Positions 54,601 through 64,000 of a stretch of 64,000 bases of DNA are shown piece after piece (within the stretch, counting starts at the first letter, position 1; each line of letters starts with the position of its first letter). A program made the translations under genes and the position numbers. Under the pieces are notes generated by a model. That model searched no databases and was not told where the DNA came from. It worked only from the letters and a program-made list of their open reading frames with translations. Source of the stretch: Serripes groenlandicus (taxonomy: Eukaryota > Mollusca > Bivalvia > Cardiida > Cardiidae); the NCBI GenBank assembly GCA_031761405.1, contig JASEVX010000003.1, positions 146,893,527 through 146,957,526 on the forward strand. Direction: 5' to 3'.

Positions 54601-57026
54601 TAGAATTTATATCTTTGAACACCACCATAGAAACATTCCTGTGAAGTTATGTTAAAATTTGCCCAATGGATTAGGTTTAGTTATTATTTGAAACTAAACG
54701 TTAAATTTACCCCTTTTCTGATGCCGCCTGGTATCTATGTCTTTCAACCAATCAGTATGGCTTAAAGCATTATTAAGAGGGTCACATAAGAAAAGAGTTT
54801 TAAAATGTTGTGATTTTGCACTTTTATGATGCCGCCTCGCGTCTCTTTTGTTAACCAATTAATATGACTTAAACAAATTTCGTAGGAACATTTCTACTAA
54901 ATAACCTTGGAATCGGACAAGCGCATTTACAGGAGAAGATTGTTAGATATTGGTCATTTTAATCCCTTTCTCATATACCGCACAAACAAGAGTTCAACAT
55001 ATATCTTTGAACATAATTAAGACAAGGAACACCAAAAGAAAAAAACACTTCTTGTTGTTTTGTCCAGTGGATTAGGATGAGATGTCATTTGAAGCTAAGC
55101 TAAAAGCTTTCAATCCTCCGACCCCACCCCTCCCCCTATCAGATGCCACCTGGTTTCTACTACTTTCATCCGATTAATAAGACTTAAAACATGTTGAGGG
55201 TTATTGAATAAACAGCTCTGCTAAATCTTCCTGAAATCAGATAAGCACTTTCATAAGAATGTGGTTTTAAAGTTTTGTCATTTTGCCCTTTTCTTATGCC
55301 GCCTGAATGGCGTGTTAAACAATCAATCAATATAAGTGTATGTGTAGAGAGTTATCCGATGATAACATTATGTTGGTATCAGATAATCTAATTCAGAGGA
55401 GAGTATTTTTAAAAAATAGGCAAATTTCACCCTTTCTGATGCCGCAGCAAATTCTCCGTAGAAAGTAGATCTACTGAGCAATTTCTTCTTTTGCCATTAT
55501 ATTTCCAAAAGTTGTCTGCTGCATGGGCGTCAAAAAGGGTCTCTGTGTGGTTAAGGGTTGATATCTCAGGTTTATTATTCTGAATATTTCAGAATAGCAT
55601 GGAAAACATTGTTGCAAAATGAGATATTGCTCTTTATGAGCAATGTCTCCTTTTGCCAGAATGTTTTCAAAATGTGTCTGCTGCAAATGCATCTGCAAGT
55701 GTAAAAAATGCTATTTAAGGTAGTAGGAGCCTAATGGGCAACAATTCAAATTATGATCAGCTTGATAATTTCTTAATGTGTATCATTTCCTGGATTCAAA
55801 AACAAAATTTAAAAGAAATTTAACCTCAAATAACAATTTTATTTTAATTTGAATTTCCCTACCCCCTTTTTAGAATTTTCGATAAAAACGACATCACCCG
55901 TGAGACAAGAAAAATCCTTTATTTCATTTTCAACATTTTGGTAATACTTTGATATCAAAGTAAAAAGAAATATATTTGCTTTCAGAAATAAAAAATTATT
56001 GATCACATCACCAACAAATATAATCAAACTGTACTGGAATAGTCATATGGTATTACGATTTTAACATACTATTTTGACCGCGTAAAATTGGAACATGATA
56101 ATTAACTTTAACCTTTTGGGAACATTATGCTAAAATATCAAAATGTTTTTTACCGTCTCATTTAAATAAAATAGAGTTTCAAATTCCCAACCACCTATTT
56201 CAGCCGTGACTGCAAGTAATAAAATCTTCAAAGAAGCTAATATTTATGTATAGAAATATATTTAATTACTTTTTAATTCAAAGTACAATATAAACTTCTG
56301 TAAAAAGTGTTAGCTAATGAAAACAAAGAAGAAAAAAAGAAAAACCACTACCTTGAAACCCTCAAAAGATTTGTAGTCCTGCGCTTAATTAACAACATAG
56401 GCTGAAGCATTAAACATTGAAAAGTTTTAAGTGGAGATTTTCATAACGCTTCTACTACCTTAAATATCACAAACAAATCTACTTGGTAAGAAGAAATATA
56501 TGTTGCTCAAATATTTCTGTTACTAGAGGGAACACAGGGTTACAATTTACAAAGGGTAATTTGATCAGGCAGTCGTACAATCTTGAGTATTTGAAGGGGA
56601 GGGGTACATAGTGATATTCGTATCCTTTATTACACTTAGATATGATATTTACACATTCAGAGACTTGTAATTTTATTGTGTTACCTAAAATAAGTATGTA
56701 TTTTTTTACTTATTTGACTTTTGCTTATGTTTGCATTCGTAATTCAGTCAATAATTGTTTGCACTATTTATCTGGCATACTGAACTGATATAAATTGTGT
56801 TCTCTGTCATTTACATCACCTGACTTCAAAAGTTCACCTGAAACTATGGTAGCCGTGCTATCGCAATTCTACCAATAAAAATGATGAATACCAATATACC
56901 TTTTTTACAGCTGTGTGCACAACCCCGTGTTATAATGGTGGAACTTGCGTATCACCGAACACTTGCAGCTGCCTAAGTGCATATAAAGGAAGCAACTGTG
57001 CAGATCCGGTGTTAAAGGAAAAATAA
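51631..57026 (+). CDS. Small secreted EGF-like domain protein, four exons (copy B)
   Basis: Exons 51631-51710, 51866-51925, 53450-53547 and 56911-57026 have GT/AG borders and phases 2, 2 and 1, and join into 354 bases: 117 residues and TAA. Residues 1-24 are a signal peptide ([20 protein letters not shown], cut near SDA|LTG). Residues 28-79 form a linker with CC, QRC and GNC cysteines. Residues 80-113 are an EGF-like domain, C-x3-C-x5-C-x5-C-x-C-x8-C, with [12 protein letters not shown] and YKGSNC. The C-terminus is DPVLKEK. The CC..GW..R.. then EGF order is reminiscent of the end of EMI plus EGF proteins, but the EMI part is too short to be certain. It is presumably secreted; its role is unknown. 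I chose ATG 51631 because an in-frame upstream ATG (51553) precedes the TATA box. Confidence 0.85.
52065..52498 (+). mobile_element. LTR miniature element (TRIM) in intron 2
   Basis: Two 165-bp direct repeats, 52065-52229 and 52334-52498, each starting TGTAACG and ending GTTACA, enclose 104 bp. One base after the left repeat is TGGTGGCAGCGGTGGGG (52231), complementary to the 3' end of tRNA-Leu. Before the right repeat is a purine-rich tract, GGAGTGGAAAG. CTTT flanks both sides (52061-52064 and 52499-52502). There is no coding capacity. The LTRs differ at about 8 of 165 bases. Each LTR has a TATATAA motif and a stem CCCTTCAG..CTGAAGGG. Copy A shows the empty site. Confidence 0.9.
52231..52247 (+). 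promoter_or_regulatory. Primer-binding site (tRNA-Leu type)
   Basis: TGGTGGCAGCGGTGGG matches the complement of the CCCACCGCTGCCA-CCA end found in several animal tRNA-Leu species. The first 16 bases fit and the following GT does not. Confidence 0.75.
54200..55455 (+). repeat. ~170-bp family repeat, copy B intron 3
   Basis: Counterpart of 13480-14745 in copy A, same unit order. It predates the duplication. Confidence 0.8.
55465..55700. mobile_element. Foldback element copy (B)
   Basis: Partner of 14755-14972. It retains a better centre (ATTGCTCTTTATGAGCAATGTC) than copy A, which has a deletion there. Confidence 0.8.
55715..56463. mobile_element. 741-bp TTAA-flanked element in intron 3 of copy B
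   Basis: TTAA lies at 55715-55718 and 56460-56463. Ends are GGTAGTAGGAGC and GCTTCTACTACC, an inverted pair with one mismatch. There is no transposase frame. Copy A reads GCTATTAAAATATC at this site. The TTAA target fits piggyBac or Kolobok, and the GGTAG start fits neither consensus I know precisely, so the superfamily is left open. Confidence 0.85.
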
Positions 57027-57080
57027 CAAAACCAATCAATGATACTAGATTTGGGATTTTCTTTTGTAATGACTGAAAAC

Positions 57081-57086
57081 ATTAAA
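57081..57086 (+). terminator. Polyadenylation signal ATTAAA, copy B
   Basis: ATTAAA 55 bp after the stop, followed by GT-rich GTGTTGTTGTTGTTGC. Same position as in copy A. Confidence 0.55.
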
Positions 57087-57250
57087 AACAAGTGTTGCAA
57101 TAGTGTTGTTGTTGTTGCTTTTATTAAAATAATTATCGTAACTTTTTTCATGTTTTGTTTCGTTTGATTGTATGGATTTTTTTTTTCAACGTTTACACAA
57201 ATTGTTCAGTTCTATCAAGGCGATTCACTTAACGCCGAATTCAACAATTC

Positions 57251-58579
57251 GTAGACCCATTCACCACTACACCACCGAGGTAGACCCATCCACCACTCCA
57301 CCACCGAGGTAGACCAATCCACCACCACACCACCGAGGTAGACCCATCCACCACCACACCACCGAGGTAGACCCATCCACCACTACACCACCGAGGTAGA
57401 CCCATCCACCACCACACCACCGAGGTAGACCCATACACCACTACACCACCGAGGTAGACCCACTACACCACCGAGGTAGACCAATCCACCACTACACCAC
57501 CGAGGTAGACCAATGCACCACCACACCACCGAGGTAGACCCATCCACCACCACACCACCGAGGTAGACCCATCCACCACTACACCACCGAGGTAGACCCA
57601 TCCACCACTACACCACCGAGGTATACCCATACACCACTACACCACCGAGGTAGACCCATCCACCATTACATCACCGAGGTAGACCCATCCACCAATACAC
57701 CACCGAGGTAGACCCATCCACCACTACACCACCGAGGTAGACCAATCCACCACTACACCACCGAGGTAGACCCATACACCAATACACCACCGAGGTAGAC
57801 CCATCCACCACTACACCACCGAGGTAGACCCATCCACCACTACATCACCGAGGTAGACCAATCCACCACTACACCACCGAGGTAGACCCATACACCACTA
57901 CACCACCGAGGTAGACCAATCCACCACTACACCACCGAGGTAGACCAATCCACCACTACACCACCGAGGTAGACCCATCCACCACTACACCACCGAGGTA
58001 GACCCATCCACCACTACATCACCGAGGTAGACAAATCCACCACTACACCACCGAGGTAGACCAATCCACCACTACACCACCGAGGTAGACCAATCCACCA
58101 CTACACCACCGAGGTAGACCAATCCACCACCACACCACCGAGGTATACCAATCCACCACCACACCACCGAGGTAGACCCATCTACCACCACACCACCGAG
58201 GTAGACCCATCCACCACTACACCACCGAGGTAGACCCATCCACCACTACACCACCGAGGTAGACCCATCCACCACTACACCACCGAGGTAGACCAATCCA
58301 CCACTACACCACCGAGGTAGACCCATACACCAATACACCACCGAGGTAGACCCATCCACCACTACACCACCGAGGTAGACCCATCCACCACTACATCACC
58401 GAAGTAGACCAATTCACCACTACACCACCGAGGTAGACCCATACACCACTACACCACCGAGGTAGACCAATCCACCACTACACCACCGAGGTAGACCAAT
58501 CCACCACTACACCACCGAGGTAGACCCATACACCACTACACCATCGAGGTAGACCCATACACCACTACACCACCGAGGC
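57251..58579. repeat. 29-bp minisatellite, ~46 copies (copy B)
   Basis: Same unit and period as at 15995-16372. Unit variants (CCAATCC, CCATACACC, CACCACCACACC) recur in blocks: the stretch from about 57700 to 58020 is largely repeated from about 58250 to 58520. Block duplication therefore drove the growth. Confidence 0.95.
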
Positions 58580-58934
58580 AGTAAATTTTGTATAAGTTAG
58601 CAACGGGCAATATTTAAAACTTAAACTTAAGTATTGCATAAAAGGTGTGCGCTTTGTTTTGTGAGCCATTCACAAAAGTAAATAATATCATTTAAGTTTC
58701 ACGAGCTGTGTATTTAGTAGTAGATACCGACCGCTATGATGGACATATCTTCTGGTATAGATGTATCAAAACAGGGACTTTTGACTTCTTGTGGGAACAA
58801 TACTGCGAAAGTAAAAAAACATTACATTTATTCAAAGATATTGTGGACATTTCTGGTTAATATATGCTATTTCATAACACTGAAAGCAATCAAACGAACT
58901 GCACAAGGAAATGAAGGTGCATAATTAAATATAT

Positions 58935-59050
58935 ATGAATTGTGGCAAAAGGAGAAATTGCTATTTATGAACTATTTCTCCTTTTGCCTCAATGTTTTCA
59001 AAAGTCGTCTACTGCGGAGGAGTCAGAAAGCTTTTGTATGAGGAAAGGGA
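58935..59050. mobile_element. Foldback element copy (B right part)
   Basis: GTGGCAAAAGGAGAAATTGC and CTATTTCTCCTTTTGCC form the inverted centre; the right arm is TTTTCAAAAGTCGTCTACTG. Confidence 0.8.
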
Positions 59051-59204
59051 TATGTTTAAAAATAACTTTCGAATCATGAAAAGCAAAATTTGCGTTTTTC
59101 TCTGTACCAACTGGGCTTCGTTTTAATACGCTTAAAGTGAAGTCATAATTATTGAGTTCTCACAACACCAATCTTGCACTGTATCCATTCTAAGGGTAGT
59201 TTTA

Positions 59205-59400
59205 TTGTGGTTTTACGCCGTCTTCAACATTATTTCAGTTATATCACTGCGACAGTTTACTTTTTCCTGATCGCTGAATAAGCAAACAGTACTAGACAAG
59301 GACATCGGTCTTTCCCAAGGACACGCCACCATGATTGGGAGCGAACCCGGGACGCCCGAATCCAATTCCCCGACGCTAGTCACTCGACAACGGGAGATTC
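59205..59400 (-). mobile_element. SINE, family 3 (minus)
   Basis: Minus-strand head TCCCGTTGTCGAGTGACTAGCG (box A-like) and GTCCCGGGTTCGCTCCC (box B-like). The tail side GGTTTTACGCCGTCTTCAAC and ATATCACTGCGAC is on the plus strand. Confidence 0.7.
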
Positions 59401-59980
59401 CTCAGTGTGTAATGCAGTGTTATATCTTATATCATAATTTTGAAGGGAAGTTCATTCGTCTGTGCTTTGAGTAGATTGAGCAAACACAATTTATAATATA
59501 TTATTCTGAATTACATTTTCAGAGATAAGCATTTTTTTTATTAATGTTCAACACAATTGCAGGCCTCGTGCAAGTGATAGGTTTAATCTAAATCTAAAGA
59601 CTCAAAACAGCTTTTGCCTTGATATTATATTTTACCACAGTTTGATTAAACTTCTAACTTAGAGTCTATAAGAGTATTTTGTACGGAAGAAACAGTTGTT
59701 CAATGGCATTTCTTTTAATCAATCATTGTTATGATATGAAATAATCATATAACATAACATAATCAGCATACCTGTTTGAAAATCATAGGAAAGCGCCGAA
59801 AAAGCCGTTCCCTCGTAGCCCAAATTAATTTTGACAGAATATGCTTGGTCGGCGTTGAGGCCAATTATATCGACAAATTTGTCTTAAAATTTCAAATATT
59901 TTTCAAATTTTATAACAGATCTGCCGATTATGTTATGTAATATGATAATTTCTCTTCCGTTAAACCGTTTCAATTAAAAA
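59401..59980. other. Non-coding, no feature seen
   Basis: AT-rich sequence. No frame or repeat supported. Confidence 0.4.
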
Positions 59981-59982
59981 CC

Positions 59983-60707
59983 ATGTTGTTTACTTTGCCG
60001 TACTATGTAATCTACGTTGCCGTAACCATGTACTTTACATTGCAGTAGCCATTTAGTATAAATAGCCGTTACCATGTAGTCCACATTGCCGTTACCATGT
60101 ACTCTACATTGCCGTTACCATGTACTCTACATTGCCATTACATGAAGTCTACATAACCGTTACCATGTACTCTAGATTGCCGTTAACATGTACTCTACAT
60201 AACCGTTACCATGTACTCTACATTGCCGTTACCATGTACTTTTCATTGCCTTTACCATGTAGTATATATAGCCGTTTTCGTTACCATGTACTATACATTG
60301 CCGTTACCATGTACTCTACATTGCCATGACATGAAGTCTACATAACCGTTACCATGTACTCTACATTGTCGTTACCATGTACCCTACATTGTCGTTACCA
60401 TGTACTCTACATTGCCGTTACCATGTACTCTACATTGCCGTTACCATGTACTATACATTGCCGTTACCATGTACTCTACATTGCCATTACAAGAAGTCTA
60501 CATAACCGTTACCATGTACTCTACATTGTCGTTACCATGTACCCTACATTGTCGTTACCATGTACTCTACATTGCCGTTACCATGTACTCTACATTGCCG
60601 TTTTCATGTACTTTACATTGCGGTTACATGAAGTCTACATTTCAGTACAATGTAATATACATAGCCGTTACCATGTAATATACAATGTAGTATATATAGC
60701 AGTTACA
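59983..60707. repeat. 23-bp minisatellite, ~31 copies
   Basis: Unit CCGTTACCATGTACTCTACATTG, period 23 bp. A larger unit of about 186 bp is visible: the block from about 60300 to 60480 is repeated almost unchanged from about 60485 to 60600 (GAAGTCTACATAACCGTTAC each time). Three-frame false proteins rich in YHVLYIAV result. Confidence 0.95.
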
Positions 60708-61394
60708 TCTTCGTCTGAAAGTCGTCATAATATAATTGTCACACGCAATTAAAATTAGAATTTTTGAACCAGCAAATACGATTTATTAATGATTTGGATA
60801 GGATATTTTGTAAGATTTGTTAAATACTCAGGTTCATTTTATTTTTGATCAGATAGCGGTTATCTACTCAAACGAAGGATTAGTTTTACTGAATGGAACA
60901 TTTTACTTAAAGCACTTAAAACTGTTTTTGTACAAATGACAACGAAACACAGGTCAAAAATAAGCAGCTGTTAACGATTTGGACGGCTTTCTATCAACAT
61001 CCGCGAGGTGTCGTCATCATATGTTGTTTAAACCCGTCATCAACTGTTGTCAAAAAAACACTCAATGTAGTGTGTTGCAATATTATAATTAATTATTTCA
61101 AATAGTAGCCAATTACTCGCATGCATTAAGGGTTAATTTAGAAGTTTTGATTGTTTATAGATTTTTAATGATGTAAATGCAAGTATCTGTGAAATATTTA
61201 AAGGGTACGGAATAATAACTGTCTCTTGATAATCGTAATAATTCATCTTTGACTTCAATTGCAGGAAAATTCTATCTATAGGTATGGGGAAGGGGATTTT
61301 AACAAGTACACAGCGTTGCACATACCACGATCCAGTGTGCTATTTGATTAATTAACAAGACGAATTTTGATGCAAAGCATCAAAGACGCCGAGC
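60708..61394. other. Non-coding, no feature seen
   Basis: Nothing supported; ends at the palindrome TTTGATGCAAAGCATCAAAG (61369-61388) next to repeat R1. Confidence 0.4.
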
Positions 61395-62387
61395 ACGATT
61401 TTGAAACATGACTTAAAGGAAGCAGATGCAGTTCAGTGCATTTAAATAACGTGTGCAAACATACAGGATGTAAATATTTCGAACAAGAAGGCCAAATGTC
61501 CCTTTATTTTAAACTAGAAGGCCAAGATGTGCCTATATTGCTCACCTGGCTACCATATCCTATAATAAAAGGTTTCCAAGGGCAGAAAGGGTCAATTTTG
61601 ACGTAGGGATTAGACGCTTTATATGCTACGATCTATGTGATATTCAGCATGTGAAGTCTAGTCGTGAAATGACAAGTTTAGTCCTGAAACCATTTGGTGT
61701 ACAGTTTGCTTAACGTTGACTGCAACTATAATGTGTCATACAAGCTGAAATTTGTTAATATTTTACCAATAAACGTTTTTAAATCTGATCTAACTAGATC
61801 AATTAGATAAAACAAAAACATAGGTGCTTAAATATTAACATATATTAAGGTTTAATGCCTCTTGTAATAAGTTAAGTGTGACACAAGCTTTGGAAGGAGA
61901 GGGTGAAGTCTATTTAGCAGAAGTATGATTACAAAAACGGGAGTATATAAACAAAAAATAAGAAGTAATTTTAAAAAGTCTAAAGATATTTATGATCAAA
62001 ATTGAGCAACTGAAATTAAAAGAAAAAGTTCACATTAATAGTCAACATATAGCAAGAGTACAATATGCTCTGAATGAACAAACTATATGGGGAGGAACTT
62101 TTTAAGTTTAGAAATACAACATAATTTTATAAATAGGCAAAAAATATCCCCCGTATTTTGGGGCCGTAAACCAAACAATTAAAGAAACGTAGCCTAGGAA
62201 GTTGGGGGAAAAGTGAACTTTTTTTCTGAGCTTTGATGAACCGTTAATCAAACTATTAAAAAAGCGTAGCCTAGGCAGTTGGGGGAAAAGTTATTAAATA
62301 CAAATTAAATGTGTCTTAAGATTTGTAATAACGGTAGAAGACATACGTATTTTGCATCATGATGTTTCTTAAAACAGTTAATACAAT
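61395..62387. mobile_element. Dispersed repeat R1, second copy
   Basis: Matches 47772-48545 with an extra ~250-bp internal segment (about 61660-61900). The edge CAAGACGAATTTTGATGCAAAGC is also seen inverted near 41755-41790, so R1 has a palindromic end motif. Confidence 0.75.
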
Positions 62388-62547
62388 TTAAATCAATATT
62401 GTATACACTCTAGCTTTCTAACACTTCCAAGAGTCTGCAGATCACTTGATTCACATCTTAAGTTCTATGGCGACCGTAATACTTCAAGCGGTGCGGGGAT
62501 TTATAGCATGCGTCGAATATTTAAGACCAACTGTTTAAGAGAATAAA
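62388..62547. repeat. Direct repeat, first copy (~157 bp)
   Basis: From AATCAATATTGTATACACTC to TTTAAGAGAATAAA. It is repeated at 63553-63710 with about seven differences, 1.16 kb apart. Confidence 0.9.
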
Positions 62548-63552
62548 TACATATTTTTATTTGTAATCGATAAACTGTAGTGGCATAATATTGGCTGCAA
62601 AGGTCCATTATAACTGACCTAACATACTACCCCATTTTGTGACAACCCGACCTGGGGAGACAACCGACTGCCTACGACTTAACGTTTGACTGGTGAATCA
62701 GCGACCTGTGCTACCTGTGCTAGTGTCGAAATCCCACAAGTTAACACAATCTCATTTGGACAGCATTATGGGGTTAGCTCGTATTATCTATCTCCCGAAT
62801 TAAGTGCCCAATCGTTAAGACAGCTCTGGTCCTCCCCTCTATACATAGAGGTGGGGGATCCCCACGTTACACAGAGGTAGGCCCCCACACTACATGTACT
62901 TACACATATGTTAATACGACACCGAAGAACCTGCAGCTTGTGAGCGTGTCAGGCCAGGGTAAATGCCAGGTTGATACCCCCAAAAGATTTCTGTCTCCCC
63001 AGAACCGCCCCCTTTAGGGCATGAAATTTGACCTTGCGCCTAAACAATATTTGAGTCCTATTAACACATTACAGAATGTTTAAGCTTATTTATAAATGAA
63101 AGATTTTTATGAAATATTATTTGTTCCTTCAGAATGTCCACTGAAAACACTGAAATTGTGTGGGTCTGTGTTCGCCGTGGATGACTTGTCCAAGGTTGTC
63201 CTTGCGTGGTCGTAATTTCTGTTTCGCCTTGTCATTTGACATCGCTCCATTCATTGACAAGTTATATCTGAAAAGAGACTAAGCTTTGAAATTAGAAACA
63301 GTCTAAATTATTTAAATTAGGGATGGGAGGGAGGGAATTTTAATAAATTTTAGACAGCTATGCCCTTCAAGAGTTGCAGGAAAAAGGAAGCTGACTTGGA
63401 ATGGCGTTCTGTGTACACCCTATCAAGGAACATAATTAAGAAATTCAGAAGCATAGCTCCCTTGCTATGAACCCTTATTTATTTGAACACATGACCCTTT
63501 GTTATTTTATTTTAAATTGGATTATAGAATATAAAATTAATATAATCTGTAT
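62548..63552. other. Unique DNA between the 157-bp direct repeats
   Basis: No long frame. A GC-richer part (62640-62900) has ATAGAGGTGGGGGATCCCCACG and a nearby imperfect inverse. The 64-codon frame there is not convincing. Confidence 0.35.
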
Positions 63553-63710
63553 TAAATCAATATTGTATACACTCTGGCTTTCTAACACTTCCGAGAGTCT
63601 GCAGATCACTTGATTCACATCTTAAGTTCTATGGCGACCGTAATACTTCAAGCGGTGCGGGAATTTATAGCATGCGTCAAATATTTAAGAACAACTGTTT
63701 TAGAGAATAA
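63553..63710. repeat. Direct repeat, second copy (~157 bp)
   Basis: Partner of 62388-62547; it abuts a truncated SINE at 63707. Confidence 0.9.
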
Positions 63711-63810
63711 ACAGTGACTTTTGTCAAACTTCGGAAACAATGTTAGCCGAGCTGGGGTTTGAACCACAACCCCTGGATTGACAGCCCGCGTCGCTACCGA
63801 CTGACTACAT
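63707..63810 (-). mobile_element. SINE, family 1 (truncated)
   Basis: GACTTTTGTCAAACTTCGG, then GTTAGCCGAGCTGGGGTTTG and AACCCCTGGATTGACAGCCC, the head half of the family seen complete at 25649-25952. The 3' half is missing. Confidence 0.8.
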
Positions 63811-63904
63811 AAGTAGCGGACGATGCTATGCTGCACGAATGCGGGTGTTGATCTTGATCTAAATTGGTCGCTGCAGTTTACAAACCGGGCTAAAATGATT
63901 CGGA

Positions 63905-63970
63905 ATTGTTGTTAACAGTTGTTGCCAAGATGTTCTCCAAGTCGTCTGCTGCAGATTTGCTGTGTGCTGG
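63905..63970. mobile_element. Foldback arm fragment
   Basis: GTTGCCAAGATGTTCTCCAA and GTCGTCTGCTGCAGATTTGC. Confidence 0.6.
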
Positions 63971-64000
63971 AAAATGTAAATCGATGATTGCTATGAAACT

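Larger units (their letters stand above)
47356..59130 (+). repeat. Segmental duplication, copy B
   Basis: Collinear with 9440-16517 plus 28430-28845. B-specific insertions: 47772-49325, ~49900-51370, 52065-52498 and 55719-56459. Unlike A it has no large nested block at its 3' end. Confidence 0.9.

Noticed and set aside
57241..57601. Minus-strand frames rich in GGVVV and GLPRW
   Set aside because: Translation of the 29-bp minisatellite; the frame rotates with each unit and there is no start context or splice signal.
60120..60752. Overlapping frames with YHVLYIAVTMY repeats
   Set aside because: Translation of the 23-bp minisatellite in several frames.
62388..63710. LTR retrotransposon
   Set aside because: Direct repeats are present but there is no primer-binding site, no polypurine tract and no TG..CA ends, in contrast to the TRIM at 52065.

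Overview
The window looks like AT-rich nuclear DNA of a mollusc, most likely a bivalve. It contains no compact gene array, no operons and no rRNA genes. Instead it holds one small intron-bearing secreted-protein gene, a decayed paralogue of it, one isolated esterase-like exon, and a very high load of nested transposable elements, tRNA-derived SINEs, foldback elements, minisatellites and long G/C homopolymers. The bivalve call is an inference from this repertoire and from repeat ends I associate with mollusc genomes. I cannot name the species.

Layout. 0-9.4 kb: SINEs, a 3-kb minisatellite with a 33-bp unit, a 38-G run, a ~145-bp tandem repeat, a SINE carrying a piggyBac-like MITE, and a PHB-depolymerase-like exon on the minus strand. 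9.44-16.5 kb (copy A) and 47.36-59.1 kb (copy B) are two diverged copies of one segment. Each carries a four-exon gene for a ~117-residue secreted protein with one EGF-like domain. Copy B is open from signal peptide to stop (exons 51631-51710, 51866-51925, 53450-53547, 56911-57026). Copy A has a 5-bp deletion in its signal-peptide exon and is read as a pseudogene. The rest of copy A resumes at 28.43 kb, so 16.5-28.4 kb is an ~11.9-kb block of nested elements inside copy A.

Inside that block is a tyrosine-recombinase retrotransposon (17668-24720). It has split direct repeats (A1 ... B1-A2 ... B2), a spliced Gag-like region, RT, RNase H and a degenerate methyltransferase-like domain, and an open tyrosine recombinase; I call it PAT/Ngaro-like of the DIRS order. 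Its A2 repeat is interrupted by a 1.76-kb element holding a broken Harbinger transposase. A broken Crypton/DUF3504-type recombinase and a mariner transposase tail lie at 27.3-29.3 kb. 28.4-47 kb is mostly element debris: a three-level nest at 33-34.6 kb, a broken non-LTR retrotransposon with a 50-bp inverted duplication at 36.1-37.35 kb, and many foldback copies. 59-64 kb holds a SINE, a 23-bp minisatellite, a dispersed repeat and a 157-bp direct repeat pair.

The most useful feature is the A/B duplication, because each copy gives the empty site for insertions in the other. It exposes a 434-bp LTR miniature element (TRIM) with 165-bp LTRs and a tRNA-Leu-type primer site, a 741-bp TTAA-flanked element, expansion of a 29-bp minisatellite from about 13 to about 46 copies, and birth of poly-G and poly-C runs. 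In exon 3 the two genes differ at 13 bases in 10 codons and every one of these codons changes the amino acid, while the cysteines and the EGF exon are conserved. This suggests diversifying selection on the linker domain before copy A was lost.
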